A stretch of 64,000 bases of DNA, from positions 1 to 64,000 of the forward strand of contig NZ_BLVP01000043.1 of NCBI RefSeq assembly GCF_013340305.1. The letters run 5' to 3'. Numbering within the stretch: the first letter of the stretch is position 1; the number at the start of each line of letters is the position of its first letter. Under the pieces are notes generated by a model. The model did not search any database, was not told the origin of the DNA, and saw nothing but the letters and a program-made list of their open reading frames with translations. Of the stretch, positions 29,869 to 38,825 are shown in pieces. Source of the DNA: Desulfovibrio psychrotolerans (GTDB taxonomy: Bacteria > Desulfobacterota > Desulfovibrionia > Desulfovibrionales > Desulfovibrionaceae). The position numbers and the translations under genes were made by a program.

Positions 29869-31422
29869 ATGACCACACGCCGCACCGCCCCCGTACAGCC
29901 ATTGCTACGCTGTCTGCTCTGGCTCGGCCTATGCTCCGCGCTGTTGCTGCACTCCCTGCCAGCCGGGGCTGATACGCCAGTTCATACGAGTACTCATACA
30001 AAAAGTCAGACGACTGCGCATGGAGAAAGTAATACAGATGGTCATACGAATGACGATGAGGCTACTCTTCTGCGCATATGGGTTTCGGAAGTGCATTACG
30101 ACAGGCTCGTGGCTATAGAGTACCTGACCAGAACCTTCGAAACCCTGTTTCCCGGCATTACCGTGGAGCTGACCGCCGTGGAGGAAAACCAGTTTGTGCC
30201 CGCCTTCCGGCGCAGCCTGCAAAACGGCACCACACCCGCCCTTGTGGGCACCGCCTCCGACCTTGTGGTGGCCCTTGGCGAAATGGACGCACTGGACCCG
30301 GAAGCTACTTCACGGGCGCTTAACCTCATAGGGCGCAGCCGGTTTTACCGCGGCCCCCTGTCGCTGCTGGAGCGTCCCCAGCGCGGACAGTACTACGGCA
30401 TTCCCTTCCACGGCTGGATTCAGGGCATATGGTACCGGACAGACTGGTTCGAACGGGAAAATCTGGAGCCGCCCACCACATGGGAGGCAATCCTCAAGGC
30501 GGCTGAAGTCTTCACACAGCCGGAGAAGGGCATCTACGGCATTCTGGTGGGCACCAAGCGGGACCACTACGCCGGGCAGGTGTTCACGCATCTGGCCATT
30601 TCCAACGGCGCGCGCATGTTCGACAACGGGCGCACGGTCTTCAACAGCCCCGCCATGGCGGAGACGCTGGATTTCTATACCCGGCTGGCCGCCTTTTCCC
30701 CACCCGGCGAGCAGACATGGCGGGGCAGGGATTATTATCTGCAAGGCAGGCTGGCCATGATGTTCTATTCCACCTTCATCATGGATGATCTGGCCCTGCC
30801 CGGCATGGCGCTGGATTCCCTGAGCAGCGACAACTTCCCGGATCTGCCCGGAGCCCCCTTTGACCCGCATCTGGTCCACAACACGGGCATGGTTTCCCTG
30901 ATAACCGCGCGGGGCAATTCTTCATACGGCATGGTAAACGCGCTGGGCCTTGTGCGCCTGAAAGAACAGGGGCAAGGCCCGTTGCGCGGTGCCGGAGACG
31001 ATTCGCACGTCTACCGCGTCTACCGGGCACGGGAAGAATTTCTTCGTTTTCTCTACGCCCCCCACGTCTACACCTCGTGGCTGCACATGGCACCGGGCGG
31101 CATGTTGCCCGTCTTCCGCGACATCGCGGGGCAGAATGCCTTTATGCGCGACCTTACAGGTGTGTTCCGCCGCTATGGCAGACCCAAGATGCACGACATC
31201 ATTCAGGGGCTCGAAACCATACGCAACTTCGGGCATGAAAACGGCGAGCATCAGCCCGCCGCTTCCGTGGTATACGCCCGCAACGTGCTGCCGGACATGA
31301 TAGCCCACAGCCTTTCCGGCAACATGACAGCGGAACAGGCCGTGGGGTGGGCGCATGCACGCATTGAGGAAATCGTGCACGAACTGAACGCCGGAAAAAA
31401 TTCAGCCCCAGCCTCACAATAG
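29869..31422 (+). CDS. periplasmic solute-binding protein (sugar-type, family 1)
   Basis: 517 residues from ATG 29869 behind AAGGAG; an ATG at 29833 overlaps the cyclase stop as ATGA but has no ribosome site. A signal peptide (LLRCLLWLGLCSALLLHSLPAGA) precedes a His/Thr-rich spacer. The mature part is a family 1 binding protein: RIWVSEVHYDRLVAIEYL, FPGITVELTAVEENQF, YYGIPFHGWIQGIWYRTDWF and GRLAMMFYSTFIMDDL. No permease or ATPase is nearby. Sitting directly after the cyclase, it may present its ligand to the Cache sensor rather than feed a transporter. Confidence 0.85.
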   Translation: MTTRRTAPVQPLLRCLLWLGLCSALLLHSLPAGADTPVHTSTHTKSQTTAHGESNTDGHTNDDEATLLRIWVSEVHYDRLVAIEYLTRTFETLFPGITVELTAVEENQFVPAFRRSLQNGTTPALVGTASDLVVALGEMDALDPEATSRALNLIGRSRFYRGPLSLLERPQRGQYYGIPFHGWIQGIWYRTDWFERENLEPPTTWEAILKAAEVFTQPEKGIYGILVGTKRDHYAGQVFTHLAISNGARMFDNGRTVFNSPAMAETLDFYTRLAAFSPPGEQTWRGRDYYLQGRLAMMFYSTFIMDDLALPGMALDSLSSDNFPDLPGAPFDPHLVHNTGMVSLITARGNSSYGMVNALGLVRLKEQGQGPLRGAGDDSHVYRVYRAREEFLRFLYAPHVYTSWLHMAPGGMLPVFRDIAGQNAFMRDLTGVFRRYGRPKMHDIIQGLETIRNFGHENGEHQPAASVVYARNVLPDMIAHSLSGNMTAEQAVGWAHARIEEIVHELNAGKNSAPASQ

Positions 31423-31448
31423 CAAAAACGGTCAAGACAGGTTCCGGC

Positions 31449-31469
31449 GGAAAGGGTATTTCCCTTTCC
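31449..31469 (+). promoter_or_regulatory. hairpin covering the AraC ribosome site
   Basis: GGAAAGGG, loop TATTT, CCCTTTCC ends exactly before the ATG at 31470. The only Shine-Dalgarno-like sequence (AAAGGG) is inside the stem, so translation may be restrained unless the hairpin opens or a later ATG (31482 or 31497) is used. Confidence 0.45.
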
Positions 31470-32582
31470 ATGCAACAACACATGAACAACCTGAATATGG
31501 CCGACGCCCGCACAACGCAGAGTGGCGAGGATGATTCCCTGCGGGATGACAACCCGCCGCAGGACAGGACGGCTCCTGTGCAGCCCGTACCCGCTTTGCC
31601 CTCGTTGCCCCCGTCGCCCCCGGTTCACGGTCCCGCCCACCGGCAGGCAGGCAACAGCTATCGGCAACGCATCCTCCGGGTGCTGTTGTACATGGAAGAG
31701 AACATAGGCAGGCACGATACTTCGCCCTCTTCAGGCAGAAACGGCGAACGCCCCGGAGCGCAGGCAGACCCGCTCTCGCTGGAAAATCTGGCTTCCGTGG
31801 CGCACCTTTCCCCTTTTCATTTCCACCGCGTCTTCACCGGCATGGTGGGCGAATCCGTCAAGGCATACCTGCGCAGGCTGCGGCTTGAACGGGCAAGCAC
31901 CATGCTGGCCTTTACAGACCGCGCCATACTGGATGTGGCACTTGAGGCCGGATACGAATCGCAGGAGGCCTTTACCCGCGCCTTCCGGACACGGTTCGGC
32001 GCAAGCCCCGCACAATACCGCAGGAGCGGATGCCGCCTAACTCCTGCAAACCCGTACTTCAAGGAGATTTTCATGCCCGCAAACACCGAATTTAATCCGC
32101 AGGCCCTCGGGCTTGACGTGGAAATCAGGAAGCTTCCTGCCCAGCGCGTGGCTGCGGTCCGCCATGTGGGCCCCTACTCGCAATGCGAATCCGCATGGAA
32201 CACCCTGTGCGGCTGGGCAGCCCCGAAGGGCCTCTTGGGTCCGGGCGTGCTGTTCCTCGGCATCTGCCATGATGATCCCACCGTGACAGACCCTGACAAA
32301 ATCCGTTATGACGCATGTATTGCCGTATCCGATACGGATACCGTGGAAGGCCCTGCCACGGCCCTTACCCTGCGCGGAGGCGACTATGTGGTGGCCGTGC
32401 ACAAGGGGCCTTATGAAAACCTTTACAAGAGCTACGCCGCCATCTGCGGGCAGTGGATTCCCCTGTCCGGGCGCGAAATGGCCATGGAGCCGAGCATAGA
32501 GGTATACCTGAACGACTGCAAAACCACTCCCCCCGGCGAGTTGCGCACGGAAATACGTATTCCGCTCGTTCCCGCCGCATAG
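31470..32582 (+). CDS. AraC-family regulator with GyrI-like effector domain
   Basis: Up to 370 residues. After a Pro-rich N-terminal tail, an AraC double helix-turn-helix spans about 95-190 (SLENLASVAHLSPFHFHRVF, ILDVALEAGYESQEAFTRAF, FGASPAQYRR). A C-terminal GyrI-like domain (about 215-370) shows VEIRKLPAQRVAAVRHVGPY, YDACIAVSD and GGDYVVAVHKGPYENLYKSY, as in Rob/SoxS-like drug-sensing regulators. Such proteins sense small hydrophobic compounds. It is 48 bp downstream of the binding-protein gene. The start codon is ambiguous. Confidence 0.88.
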   Translation: MQQHMNNLNMADARTTQSGEDDSLRDDNPPQDRTAPVQPVPALPSLPPSPPVHGPAHRQAGNSYRQRILRVLLYMEENIGRHDTSPSSGRNGERPGAQADPLSLENLASVAHLSPFHFHRVFTGMVGESVKAYLRRLRLERASTMLAFTDRAILDVALEAGYESQEAFTRAFRTRFGASPAQYRRSGCRLTPANPYFKEIFMPANTEFNPQALGLDVEIRKLPAQRVAAVRHVGPYSQCESAWNTLCGWAAPKGLLGPGVLFLGICHDDPTVTDPDKIRYDACIAVSDTDTVEGPATALTLRGGDYVVAVHKGPYENLYKSYAAICGQWIPLSGREMAMEPSIEVYLNDCKTTPPGELRTEIRIPLVPAA

Positions 32583-32633
32583 GGCAGCCCCCTGCCATGC
32601 GCATGTATGGCGGGGGCCCCGCAGATATCCGTT

Positions 32634-33566
32634 ATGAAGACCATCAGCAACACACGCAAAGCAGCGCCTCAGCCCGCCACGGAAACTGCCCGCTACTGGG
32701 CAGACAGCCGCATTGCCGGGCTGGAAATGCTTAAGGCACAATACGTGCGCCACACCTTTGCCCGCCACGCGCATGAGGGATTCGCGCTGGGCGTCATCCT
32801 GCACGGGGCACTGGCTTTCCGCTATCTGGGACGCAACCATGTGGCGCAACCGGGAACGGTAAACCTCACCGTACCCGGTGAGGTGCACGACGGGCACGGG
32901 GCCGACTCCGCAGGATGGGCGTACCGCATGTTTTACCTGTCTCCGCAGTTCGTACTTGCCGCCGCCACGGAGGCGGGCATGCCTGCGGGGCGGCTTCCCG
33001 AATTCTCTTCCGGCGTGCTCCAAGACCCCGCTCTGGCGCGCGGGCTTACCCTGCTGCACACGCAAATGGAACAGCAGGATGCAACCATGCCCGTGCTGGA
33101 ACAGCAGGTACGGCTGAACGCCCTGCTCGCGCACTGGATTCATGCCCACGCCAACCGCAACACCTGCACAGGAGCAACGGGACCGCAATCCCCTGCCGCA
33201 GGCAGCGCACGGCAGACAGGATCAATGCCCCGCGCAGGCTGTGAACCCCGCGCCGTGCGGCTGGCCCGGGAATATCTAGACGCGCACAGCGCGGAAGATG
33301 TGCGGCTTGAGGTGCTTGCACTCCACGCGGGACTCAGCCCCTACCACCTTTCACGGGTTTTCTGCCGCACGCTGGGTATGCCGCCGCATGCCTACCTCAC
33401 CCAGCGGCGGGTGTTCCACGCCCGCGCACTCCTTGCCACGGATACTCCGCTGGCGGACATCGCCCTCACCTGCGGATTCGCCGACCAGAGCCACCTCACC
33501 CGGCAGTTCAAACGGGTTCTGGGCGTTCCGCCCGGTGCCTTGCGCAAGAACGTGCAAGAACAATAA
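32634..33566 (+). CDS. AraC-family regulator with AraC-type cupin domain
   Basis: About 310 residues from ATG 32634; an ATG at 32607 is possible and neither has a good ribosome site. The N-terminal effector part (YVRHTFARHAHEGFALGVI, PGTVNLTVPGEVHDGHG, YRMFYLSPQF) is a cupin-type sensor. The C-terminal DNA-binding domain has DVRLEVLALHAGLSPYHLSRVF and PLADIALTCGFADQSHLTRQF. It lies 48 bp ahead of a DMT exporter gene, an arrangement frequently seen where the regulator controls the exporter. Confidence 0.9.
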   Translation: MKTISNTRKAAPQPATETARYWADSRIAGLEMLKAQYVRHTFARHAHEGFALGVILHGALAFRYLGRNHVAQPGTVNLTVPGEVHDGHGADSAGWAYRMFYLSPQFVLAAATEAGMPAGRLPEFSSGVLQDPALARGLTLLHTQMEQQDATMPVLEQQVRLNALLAHWIHAHANRNTCTGATGPQSPAAGSARQTGSMPRAGCEPRAVRLAREYLDAHSAEDVRLEVLALHAGLSPYHLSRVFCRTLGMPPHAYLTQRRVFHARALLATDTPLADIALTCGFADQSHLTRQFKRVLGVPPGALRKNVQEQ

Positions 33567-33614
33567 TTCTGCCTGTTCCATGATGCTCTCCGTACCATAC
33601 AGGAGGTTCTCATC

Positions 33615-34598
33615 ATGGACACACATCCCCGCAAAGCTGCAACGCCTTCCGACGCAGCCACTCACCTGCCCCGCAATCCGGCAGCCCCCTCTGCCCTCCG
33701 GGCACGGATTTCGCTCTGCCTTGCCATGGCCATTGTCGGCTCTTCAGTGGTTGCCGGAAAATATGTGGTGCTTTCCATGCCCGTGTATCTTTCGCTCTGG
33801 TTGCGGTTTGCCATAGCCTTTGCGGTTATGCTGCCTCTGCTTTTCCTGCGGGAAGGCGGACTGCCCCGTGCCCCGCGGACAGACTGGCTATTGCTCTTCG
33901 CACAGGCCGGTTGCGGAGGATTCCTGTTCAACGCTCTGCTGCTGGAAGGGCTGCGGCATACCGATGCACCATCGGCCGGTATCATCACCGCCACTGGTCC
34001 CGCCTGCGCCATGCTCGTCTCGTGCCTCATGCTGGGGGAGAGGCTCACCCGCCGCACCGCGCTGGCTGTCTGCCTGTCTTTTTCCGGCATTGCCCTGCTC
34101 CATGCCGGAAATCCGCAAATGACAGCGTCTGCCCCTGCCCGGCAGATCACGGCATACGGAACCATGCTTGTCTTCGGCGCGGTTATGGCTGAATCGCTGT
34201 TCCTGCTGCTGGGCAAACGGTTACGTACCCGCATCACTCCGCTGGCGGCGTCCACTCTTCTCTGCGGTTTCTGCACGGTGCAGTTTTTTCCGCTGGCCCT
34301 GCCGCAGCTGCTTGCGGGCGGCATGAGCGGCATGTCCTATGCCGATGCGATGGTTATTGCGTGGTATGCCCTCGGCATCACGGTGGGAGCCTACCTGCTG
34401 TGGTTTTCCGGGGTGGCGCATGTGCGCGGGGCAGAGGCGGGCCTCTATACCGGCATCATGCCCGTATCTGCCCTTCTTTTCTCCTCCTTGCTGCCCGGCA
34501 ACGTCATCGGCTGGCAGCACGCAGCCGGGTGCACGGCCGTGCTTCTGGGCATTGCCGCCGCATCCCTGCCATATCGGCCCGCCAAGCAACTACAGTAG
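33615..34598 (+). CDS. EamA/DMT-family exporter
   Basis: 327 residues, ATG 33615 behind AGGAGG. About ten hydrophobic helices fall in two EamA halves: the first with SLCLAMAIVGSSVVAGKYVV and APSAGIITATGPACAMLVSCLMLGERL, the second with YGTMLVFGAVMAESLFLLLGKRL and VRGAEAGLYTGIMPVSALLF. DMT proteins export amino acids and other metabolites. Substrate unknown; probably controlled by the adjacent AraC regulator. Confidence 0.9.
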   Translation: MDTHPRKAATPSDAATHLPRNPAAPSALRARISLCLAMAIVGSSVVAGKYVVLSMPVYLSLWLRFAIAFAVMLPLLFLREGGLPRAPRTDWLLLFAQAGCGGFLFNALLLEGLRHTDAPSAGIITATGPACAMLVSCLMLGERLTRRTALAVCLSFSGIALLHAGNPQMTASAPARQITAYGTMLVFGAVMAESLFLLLGKRLRTRITPLAASTLLCGFCTVQFFPLALPQLLAGGMSGMSYADAMVIAWYALGITVGAYLLWFSGVAHVRGAEAGLYTGIMPVSALLFSSLLPGNVIGWQHAAGCTAVLLGIAAASLPYRPAKQLQ

Positions 34599-34630
34599 CA
34601 GAGGAGTATCTTTTCACTCCAATACCACTG

Positions 34631-34673
34631 AAGGTGCGCGTGGATGAATAATCCTACCCTCCACGCGCACCTT
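34631..34673 (+). terminator. 13-bp perfect hairpin after the DMT exporter
   Basis: AAGGTGCGCGTGG and CCACGCGCACCTT enclose 17 bases. The right arm overlaps a 12-bp repeat (cacgcgcacctt, cacgtgcacctt, cacgcgca). There is no T-run, so it is a weak terminator at best. Confidence 0.5.
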
Positions 34674-34693
34674 CACGTGCACCTTCACGCGCA

Positions 34694-34731
34694 AAGAAGC
34701 CGCCGGACGATCTTTCGTCCGGCGGCTTCTT
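34694..34731 (+). terminator. strong terminator
   Basis: AAGAAGCCGCCGGACGA, loop TCTT, TCGTCCGGCGGCTTCTT: a 17-bp perfect stem 95 bp after the exporter stop. From here to the HU terminator at 35089 I see no gene. Confidence 0.9.
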
Positions 34732-35088
34732 GCGCTCTGCTCCGGAAAGCCCGCCTTGCTGAAGGGCCGGTTCCCAGAAACGGAGGAGCGATGCCCGGAA
34801 AATTCGGGCACCGCAGTTGGGTTAGCGATTGGGAAATCCCGCGCATAATACCCGCAGCGCGTCATTGCGCAAATGAATTCTTTTCATGCGGCTGTTGAAT
34901 TTTTTTCAGGTACCGCTCTTCTGAATAAACCTGTACCGGAGCCACCCCGGCAAGACCGGGCAAGCATCCGGATGCATGCCCGCTGACAATCGGTATCTGC
35001 ATACCGCAGTGACACGCGCTTGCGGCCACAACTGCCAGCCTGTACTTGCGGCGGTCGGTGGCGCCTCCCCTTGCTCACGATGCCCCAC

Positions 35089-35127
35089 AAAAAACAGTCG
35101 GCCACAGGGAGCAATCCCTGTGGCCGA
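35089..35127 (-). terminator. terminator of the HU gene
   Basis: TCGGCCACAGGGA, loop GCAA, TCCCTGTGGCCGA, followed on the minus strand by ACTGTTTTTTGTGG. It starts 29 bp after the HU stop. Confidence 0.9.
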
Positions 35128-35155
35128 AGGGCAGTACTGCGAAAAAACAAAAAGA

Positions 35156-35443
35156 CTACTTGTTAACCACGTCAACAAGCGCCTTGGCGGCAGAAAACTT
35201 AACCACCTTGCGGGCCGGAATGGTAATGGGCTTTCCGGTCTGCGGATTGCGGCCTGTGCGGGCGGCACGCTCGGAGACGGAAAATGCGCCCACGCTGGGC
35301 AGGCGAACACCGGCCTTGGCGGCAACGCCATCGGCAAGCACCTTGCAGAAGGCATCATATGCCTTTTCCGCACTCACCTTGGTCTCGAACACTTCGGGCA
35401 GGGCATCTTTAAGAGCCGCTACAAATTCAGCCTTGGTCAACAT
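35156..35443 (-). CDS. hup: HU-family DNA-binding protein
   Basis: 95 residues, ATG 35443 behind AAGGAGGA. MLTKAEFVAALKDALPEVF, VRLPSVGAFSVSERAARTGR and NPQTGKPITIPARKVVKFSA are the standard helix, beta saddle and DNA-intercalating arm of HU. It is a nucleoid protein; IHF is less likely because the subunit-specific patterns are absent. It is divergent from the MerR-like coiled-coil gene. Confidence 0.93.
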   Translation of the reverse strand: MLTKAEFVAALKDALPEVFETKVSAEKAYDAFCKVLADGVAAKAGVRLPSVGAFSVSERAARTGRNPQTGKPITIPARKVVKFSAAKALVDVVNK

Positions 35444-35706
35444 CAGGAATATCCTCCTTAAAGCACGATTCGGTTTCCCCCCGGAACATCAAGCCGTGAC
35501 CACATTATTAACAGACCCTATGCAGTCTTCTCCAAACATTGTCAATCGTTTCACGGGCGCAAACCCCCGCCCCGCAAGACTTTGCGTCGTTATACACATT
35601 GCTTGTTACGGTATTGCTATTATCATATGAAGTGGTTACGGTGTAATAGACAGTATTGAAGTTTTGTGCATTCGCGCCTGTTCCTTCAGCGTATCAGGGG
35701 GTTTTC

Positions 35707-36411
35707 ATGAATAACGCAACCCATATGCACGACGTTCACACCCTGCTGACCATTGCGGAAATAGCGCAACGGTTTTCACTGCCTGAATCCACTGCCCGTT
35801 ACTACTGCAAGCGATTCCTCGCCTACCTGCCCCATGTGGGCGAAGGCAAACGCAGGCGCTACCGCAAGGGCGTGCTGGACGTGTTTGCGGTTATTGTTGA
35901 CGAAATGAAGCGGAATAAAAACGCAATGGCGGTGGAGGCAACACTTTCCGCAACGTTTCCTAAAAATATCGATGTATTGGGAGACAAACCGCAAGCGCAA
36001 CAACAAAACAACAACACCGCGGCATCTACTGCGGTTCTTCCGTTCTCCGCGCATCTCCCGCAGGAAGCGGACCGCCTGTTCAACCTTCTTGAGCAACAGG
36101 CCATGGCCATGGGCACCATAGCCAAAGCCCTGTGCACCATTGCCGCGCGGGCAGAAACCATGCTGGATATGGCTGCGGGTCACACTGCCCCCCCGGTTGC
36201 CCCCGCCGCGCCCCCTGCTGTCAGCGAACTGGAACAGGCTCTCGTGCGCAAGGATGAGGAACTGGAAACGCTCCGCAAGGAGATTTCCACAATAAAGATC
36301 CTGCAGGCAGAGTCGGAAAAACTCCACCAGCAGGATCTAGATCAGATGCGAAAATGGCTGGGCCGCATAGCACAGGAGCAGAACACGGCTGCGGGCAGAC
36401 AAAATTCCTGA
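35707..36411 (+). CDS. MerR-like HTH protein with C-terminal coiled coil
   Basis: 234 residues, ATG at 35707 (weak GGGGG upstream). An N-terminal MerR-like winged helix (LLTIAEIAQRFSLPESTARY through KRRRYRKGVLDVFAVIVDEM, about 10-65) is followed by a Gln/Asn/Ala-rich linker (about 92-110), a helix (LPQEADRLFNLLEQQAMAMG) and a long coiled coil (about 170-225, ELEQALVRKDEELETLRKEI). This resembles chromosome-anchoring or plasmid-partition adaptors such as RacA more than a classical metal-sensing MerR, which would have Cys ligands. Function not known. Confidence 0.7.
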   Translation: MNNATHMHDVHTLLTIAEIAQRFSLPESTARYYCKRFLAYLPHVGEGKRRRYRKGVLDVFAVIVDEMKRNKNAMAVEATLSATFPKNIDVLGDKPQAQQQNNNTAASTAVLPFSAHLPQEADRLFNLLEQQAMAMGTIAKALCTIAARAETMLDMAAGHTAPPVAPAAPPAVSELEQALVRKDEELETLRKEISTIKILQAESEKLHQQDLDQMRKWLGRIAQEQNTAAGRQNS

Positions 36412-36419
36412 CAATCTGC

Positions 36420-36821
36420 CTACACAGCAGGTGCCGCCCGCTTTTCCCACAGCTTCATATCCTTCATTTTCTTGCGCCGCTCCCGCTGCAATGCCTTGCA
36501 CACGAGCGATGCGCCCTTTTTGTACCCGTATTTGGCGCGGTATTCATCCGGCGTGAGCCCATGCGACTCCAGGTGCTTACGGGTAAGCATCTTGAACATT
36601 CTTTTGCATTCCAAACAGGTTACAGACTTTTCGCGGATGACCTTTTCCGGATCGGTCTCCGGGTCTGATGCCGGAGCGGACACCTCTGCCCCTCCTTCCG
36701 CTATCTGCCGGATGGCGGTTGCAAGACCGCGCATCATGGAACTTATTTCCTCTTCACCCATGGTCCGCACCGACGCCTGCGCCTTGATAATTTCCAATGC
36801 CTGCTTCAGATAGTCGTCCAT
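36420..36821 (-). CDS. MucR/Ros-family zinc-finger regulator
   Basis: 133 residues from ATG 36821 behind GGAGGAG; a longer frame to 36869 has no good start. The MucR signature is VTCLECKRMFKMLTRKHLES followed by HGLTPDEYRAKYGY, with a CxxC...H...H zinc site. MucR proteins are H-NS-like or promoter-specific regulators in Proteobacteria and several copies occur in Desulfovibrio-type genomes. It converges on the MerR-like gene with 8 bp between stops. Confidence 0.9.
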   Translation of the reverse strand: MDDYLKQALEIIKAQASVRTMGEEEISSMMRGLATAIRQIAEGGAEVSAPASDPETDPEKVIREKSVTCLECKRMFKMLTRKHLESHGLTPDEYRAKYGYKKGASLVCKALQRERRKKMKDMKLWEKRAAPAV

Positions 36822-37449
36822 CACCCACTCCTCCACTCCTTTTGGTTGGCAAGACCGCACACGTCTCACCCCGCCCCCACCCCGAATGGCACAACGGCAA
36901 CATCAGTAAAACCAGTCCGCCCCCAAGGCATACGCGCCTCACCGCAAAGAGGCGCACAGAACCTGCGTGCCCTGCAGGTTATCCCGCATTCCGCCGCGTA
37001 CTTCTGCGGCACACAGTCCGCGCACGCCGGCCATGTCAGCATTCGCTTACTTTTTACCACACTACAGAACCATTGCCATGATTTTCGGAACCTTACAAGA
37101 CGGCACGTGCTTTTTCGCCGGCGCACCGCCTGCCCTGTATTCCCGGCAAGCGTTCTCCGCCATTGCACAAAAGCCGTAAAAAGGCTCATGAGAGCCTGCA
37201 GATGGTGAGCAAAGTGGGAGGAACAGGATGGCACATTATCAGGCCTTATCAGGCCTTACTAGGCATGATCAAGGCATGATCAGGACATGATCAGGGCATG
37301 GGGCACTGTCTCACGGACTTGTTCCGCAAACAGGCATACAGGCGGTATGGACGGGCAACGGAAGCAATCCGCAACTATCAAGCGACACCCGGCACAAAGC
37401 GGAGCACACGTCTTTTACACTGCACCTGCGGGAGGAAAAACAGGTCGCG
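36822..37449. repeat. 628-bp gap with an 11-bp repeat tract
   Basis: Upstream of mucR and downstream of the VOC gene. From 37241 to 37300 it reads aggccttatc, aggccttact, aggcatgatca, aggcatgatc, aggacatgatc, agggcatg: a degenerate period of 10-11. Otherwise I see no gene. The mucR promoter should be within its first part. Confidence 0.7.
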
Positions 37450-38073
37450 TCAGTCGTTCCCGGTCTCCCACATGTTCTTCTTGCGGTGCATAAGGTCGTG
37501 CCCCTCTCCGGGATAGACCATGCGCTGGTCACATGGCGTGGGGGCACCTTTCAGATGCCAAGCCCCCGGAACGGGGTCCGGCCCCTGCATGGTGCGGACA
37601 GAAGGCGCGGTATCGGTCATTCGGGGATGGGCGCGCAGGTCCACGCCGGGCACATAGCAACTGAACTCCAGAGCAATGCCGTTGGGGTCGAAGGTGTATA
37701 CGGAGCGGATGAAGCCGTGGTCCACAAGTTCAGAAACCCATACCCCTGCCCCTTCCAGCCTGTCCCGCACATCCCACAGGGCATCTTCGTCCGCAACCCC
37801 CAAAGAAACATGGTCAAACACATAGGGTCCGCGCACGGGAACCCCGTGGTCCTTTTCCGGCAGCGGCTCCACCCCCGGCCACTCAAAAAACGCCACCATG
37901 TCCACGTCTGATATGGCGAAGAAATACTGTCTGTACCCTTCATGACCAAGCCCGGCGATAAGGCGCATGCCCAGCAGGTCGCGCCAGAAGAGCACCGTGG
38001 CGTCCATATCTTCCGTGGCCATGGCCAGATGATTAACGCCGGTATACCGCGGCGCAAAAGGCGTTTTCTGCAT
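37450..38073 (-). CDS. VOC-family (glyoxalase-like) protein
   Basis: 207 residues. Two betaalphabetabetabeta units are visible: YTGVNHLAMATEDMDATVLFWRDLLGMRL and YVFDHVSLGVADEDALWDVRDRLE, with metal-ligand candidates His15 in VNHLAM, His in FDHVSLG and Glu in IALEFSCY. VOC enzymes include dioxygenases, glyoxalases and resistance proteins; the substrate cannot be deduced. It starts 8 bp after the peroxiredoxin stop, forming a two-gene unit. Confidence 0.88.
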   Translation of the reverse strand: MQKTPFAPRYTGVNHLAMATEDMDATVLFWRDLLGMRLIAGLGHEGYRQYFFAISDVDMVAFFEWPGVEPLPEKDHGVPVRGPYVFDHVSLGVADEDALWDVRDRLEGAGVWVSELVDHGFIRSVYTFDPNGIALEFSCYVPGVDLRAHPRMTDTAPSVRTMQGPDPVPGAWHLKGAPTPCDQRMVYPGEGHDLMHRKKNMWETGND

Positions 38074-38081
38074 TTCCGGCC

Positions 38082-38687
38082 TTACTGCAATTCTGAAAGC
38101 TTTTTGATAATGCCGCCGAGATCGGGGCGAAGGTTTATGTCCGTGATTTCAATATGCCGGATGATGCCCTGCCTGTCGATAATGAAAATGGCTCTCTCCG
38201 TCACGCCCTCCGGCCGCAGAATGCCGTAGAGCGAGGCCACAGCCCCGTGAGGCCAGAAGTCGGAAAGCACAGGGAACCACATGCCCTGCGGGTCCATCTG
38301 GCGGGTCCATGCGTGCAGCGAAGGCAGGTTGTCCGTGGTTATGCCCAGCAGCACCGCGTTGTGCTGTTCAAACAGCTCGCGGGCAATGTTATACCCCGGC
38401 CACTGCCCGGAACACACGGGCGTAAACGCGGCGGGCACAAAGCTGAGCACCACGTTGCTGATACCACGAAATTGAGAAAGACGAACAACCGTTCCGTTCA
38501 GCGCGGGCAAGCCAAAGTCCGGCGCCGCATCGCCCACAGCAACTGCTATCATGCTGTCCACCGGCTTTGCGGCAGCATGTCCTTGCGGCGCATACAACTG
38601 CCCGGGGTCCACGTCAGCACGCGACAGGGCGGGCATCACCAGCATGCCCAGAACAGCTACCGCTGCAACCAGCCTGGTCCAATACAT
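38082..38687 (-). CDS. exported peroxiredoxin (AhpC/TSA type)
   Basis: 201 residues, ATG 38687 behind GGAGGAG. A signal peptide (TRLVAAVAVLGMLVMPALSRA) precedes a thioredoxin fold with VGDAAPDFGLPALNGTVV and the peroxidatic cysteine in FTPVCSGQW. The usual Thr-x-x-Cys is kept as TPVC. The later part (RAIFIIDRQGIIRHIEITD) is typical. No second conserved Cys is visible, suggesting a 1-Cys mechanism. It acts in the periplasm on peroxides. Confidence 0.88.
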   Translation of the reverse strand: MYWTRLVAAVAVLGMLVMPALSRADVDPGQLYAPQGHAAAKPVDSMIAVAVGDAAPDFGLPALNGTVVRLSQFRGISNVVLSFVPAAFTPVCSGQWPGYNIARELFEQHNAVLLGITTDNLPSLHAWTRQMDPQGMWFPVLSDFWPHGAVASLYGILRPEGVTERAIFIIDRQGIIRHIEITDINLRPDLGGIIKKLSELQ

Positions 38688-38825
38688 GATCACTCCTCCC
38701 CGGCATCGGCCGAAAGCTTGTCTATTCGTCTGGAATGTTAGCCGCCTTAACCTATTTTAATAGAGGGCCGGAACAATACCGCAAACGATGGATATTGCAC
38801 GCCCCGTCACAGGTAACAGCACATG

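Noticed and set aside
37241-37300. CRISPR-like repeat array
   Set aside because: Units are 10-11 bp, degenerate and contiguous, with no spacers and no cas genes nearby.
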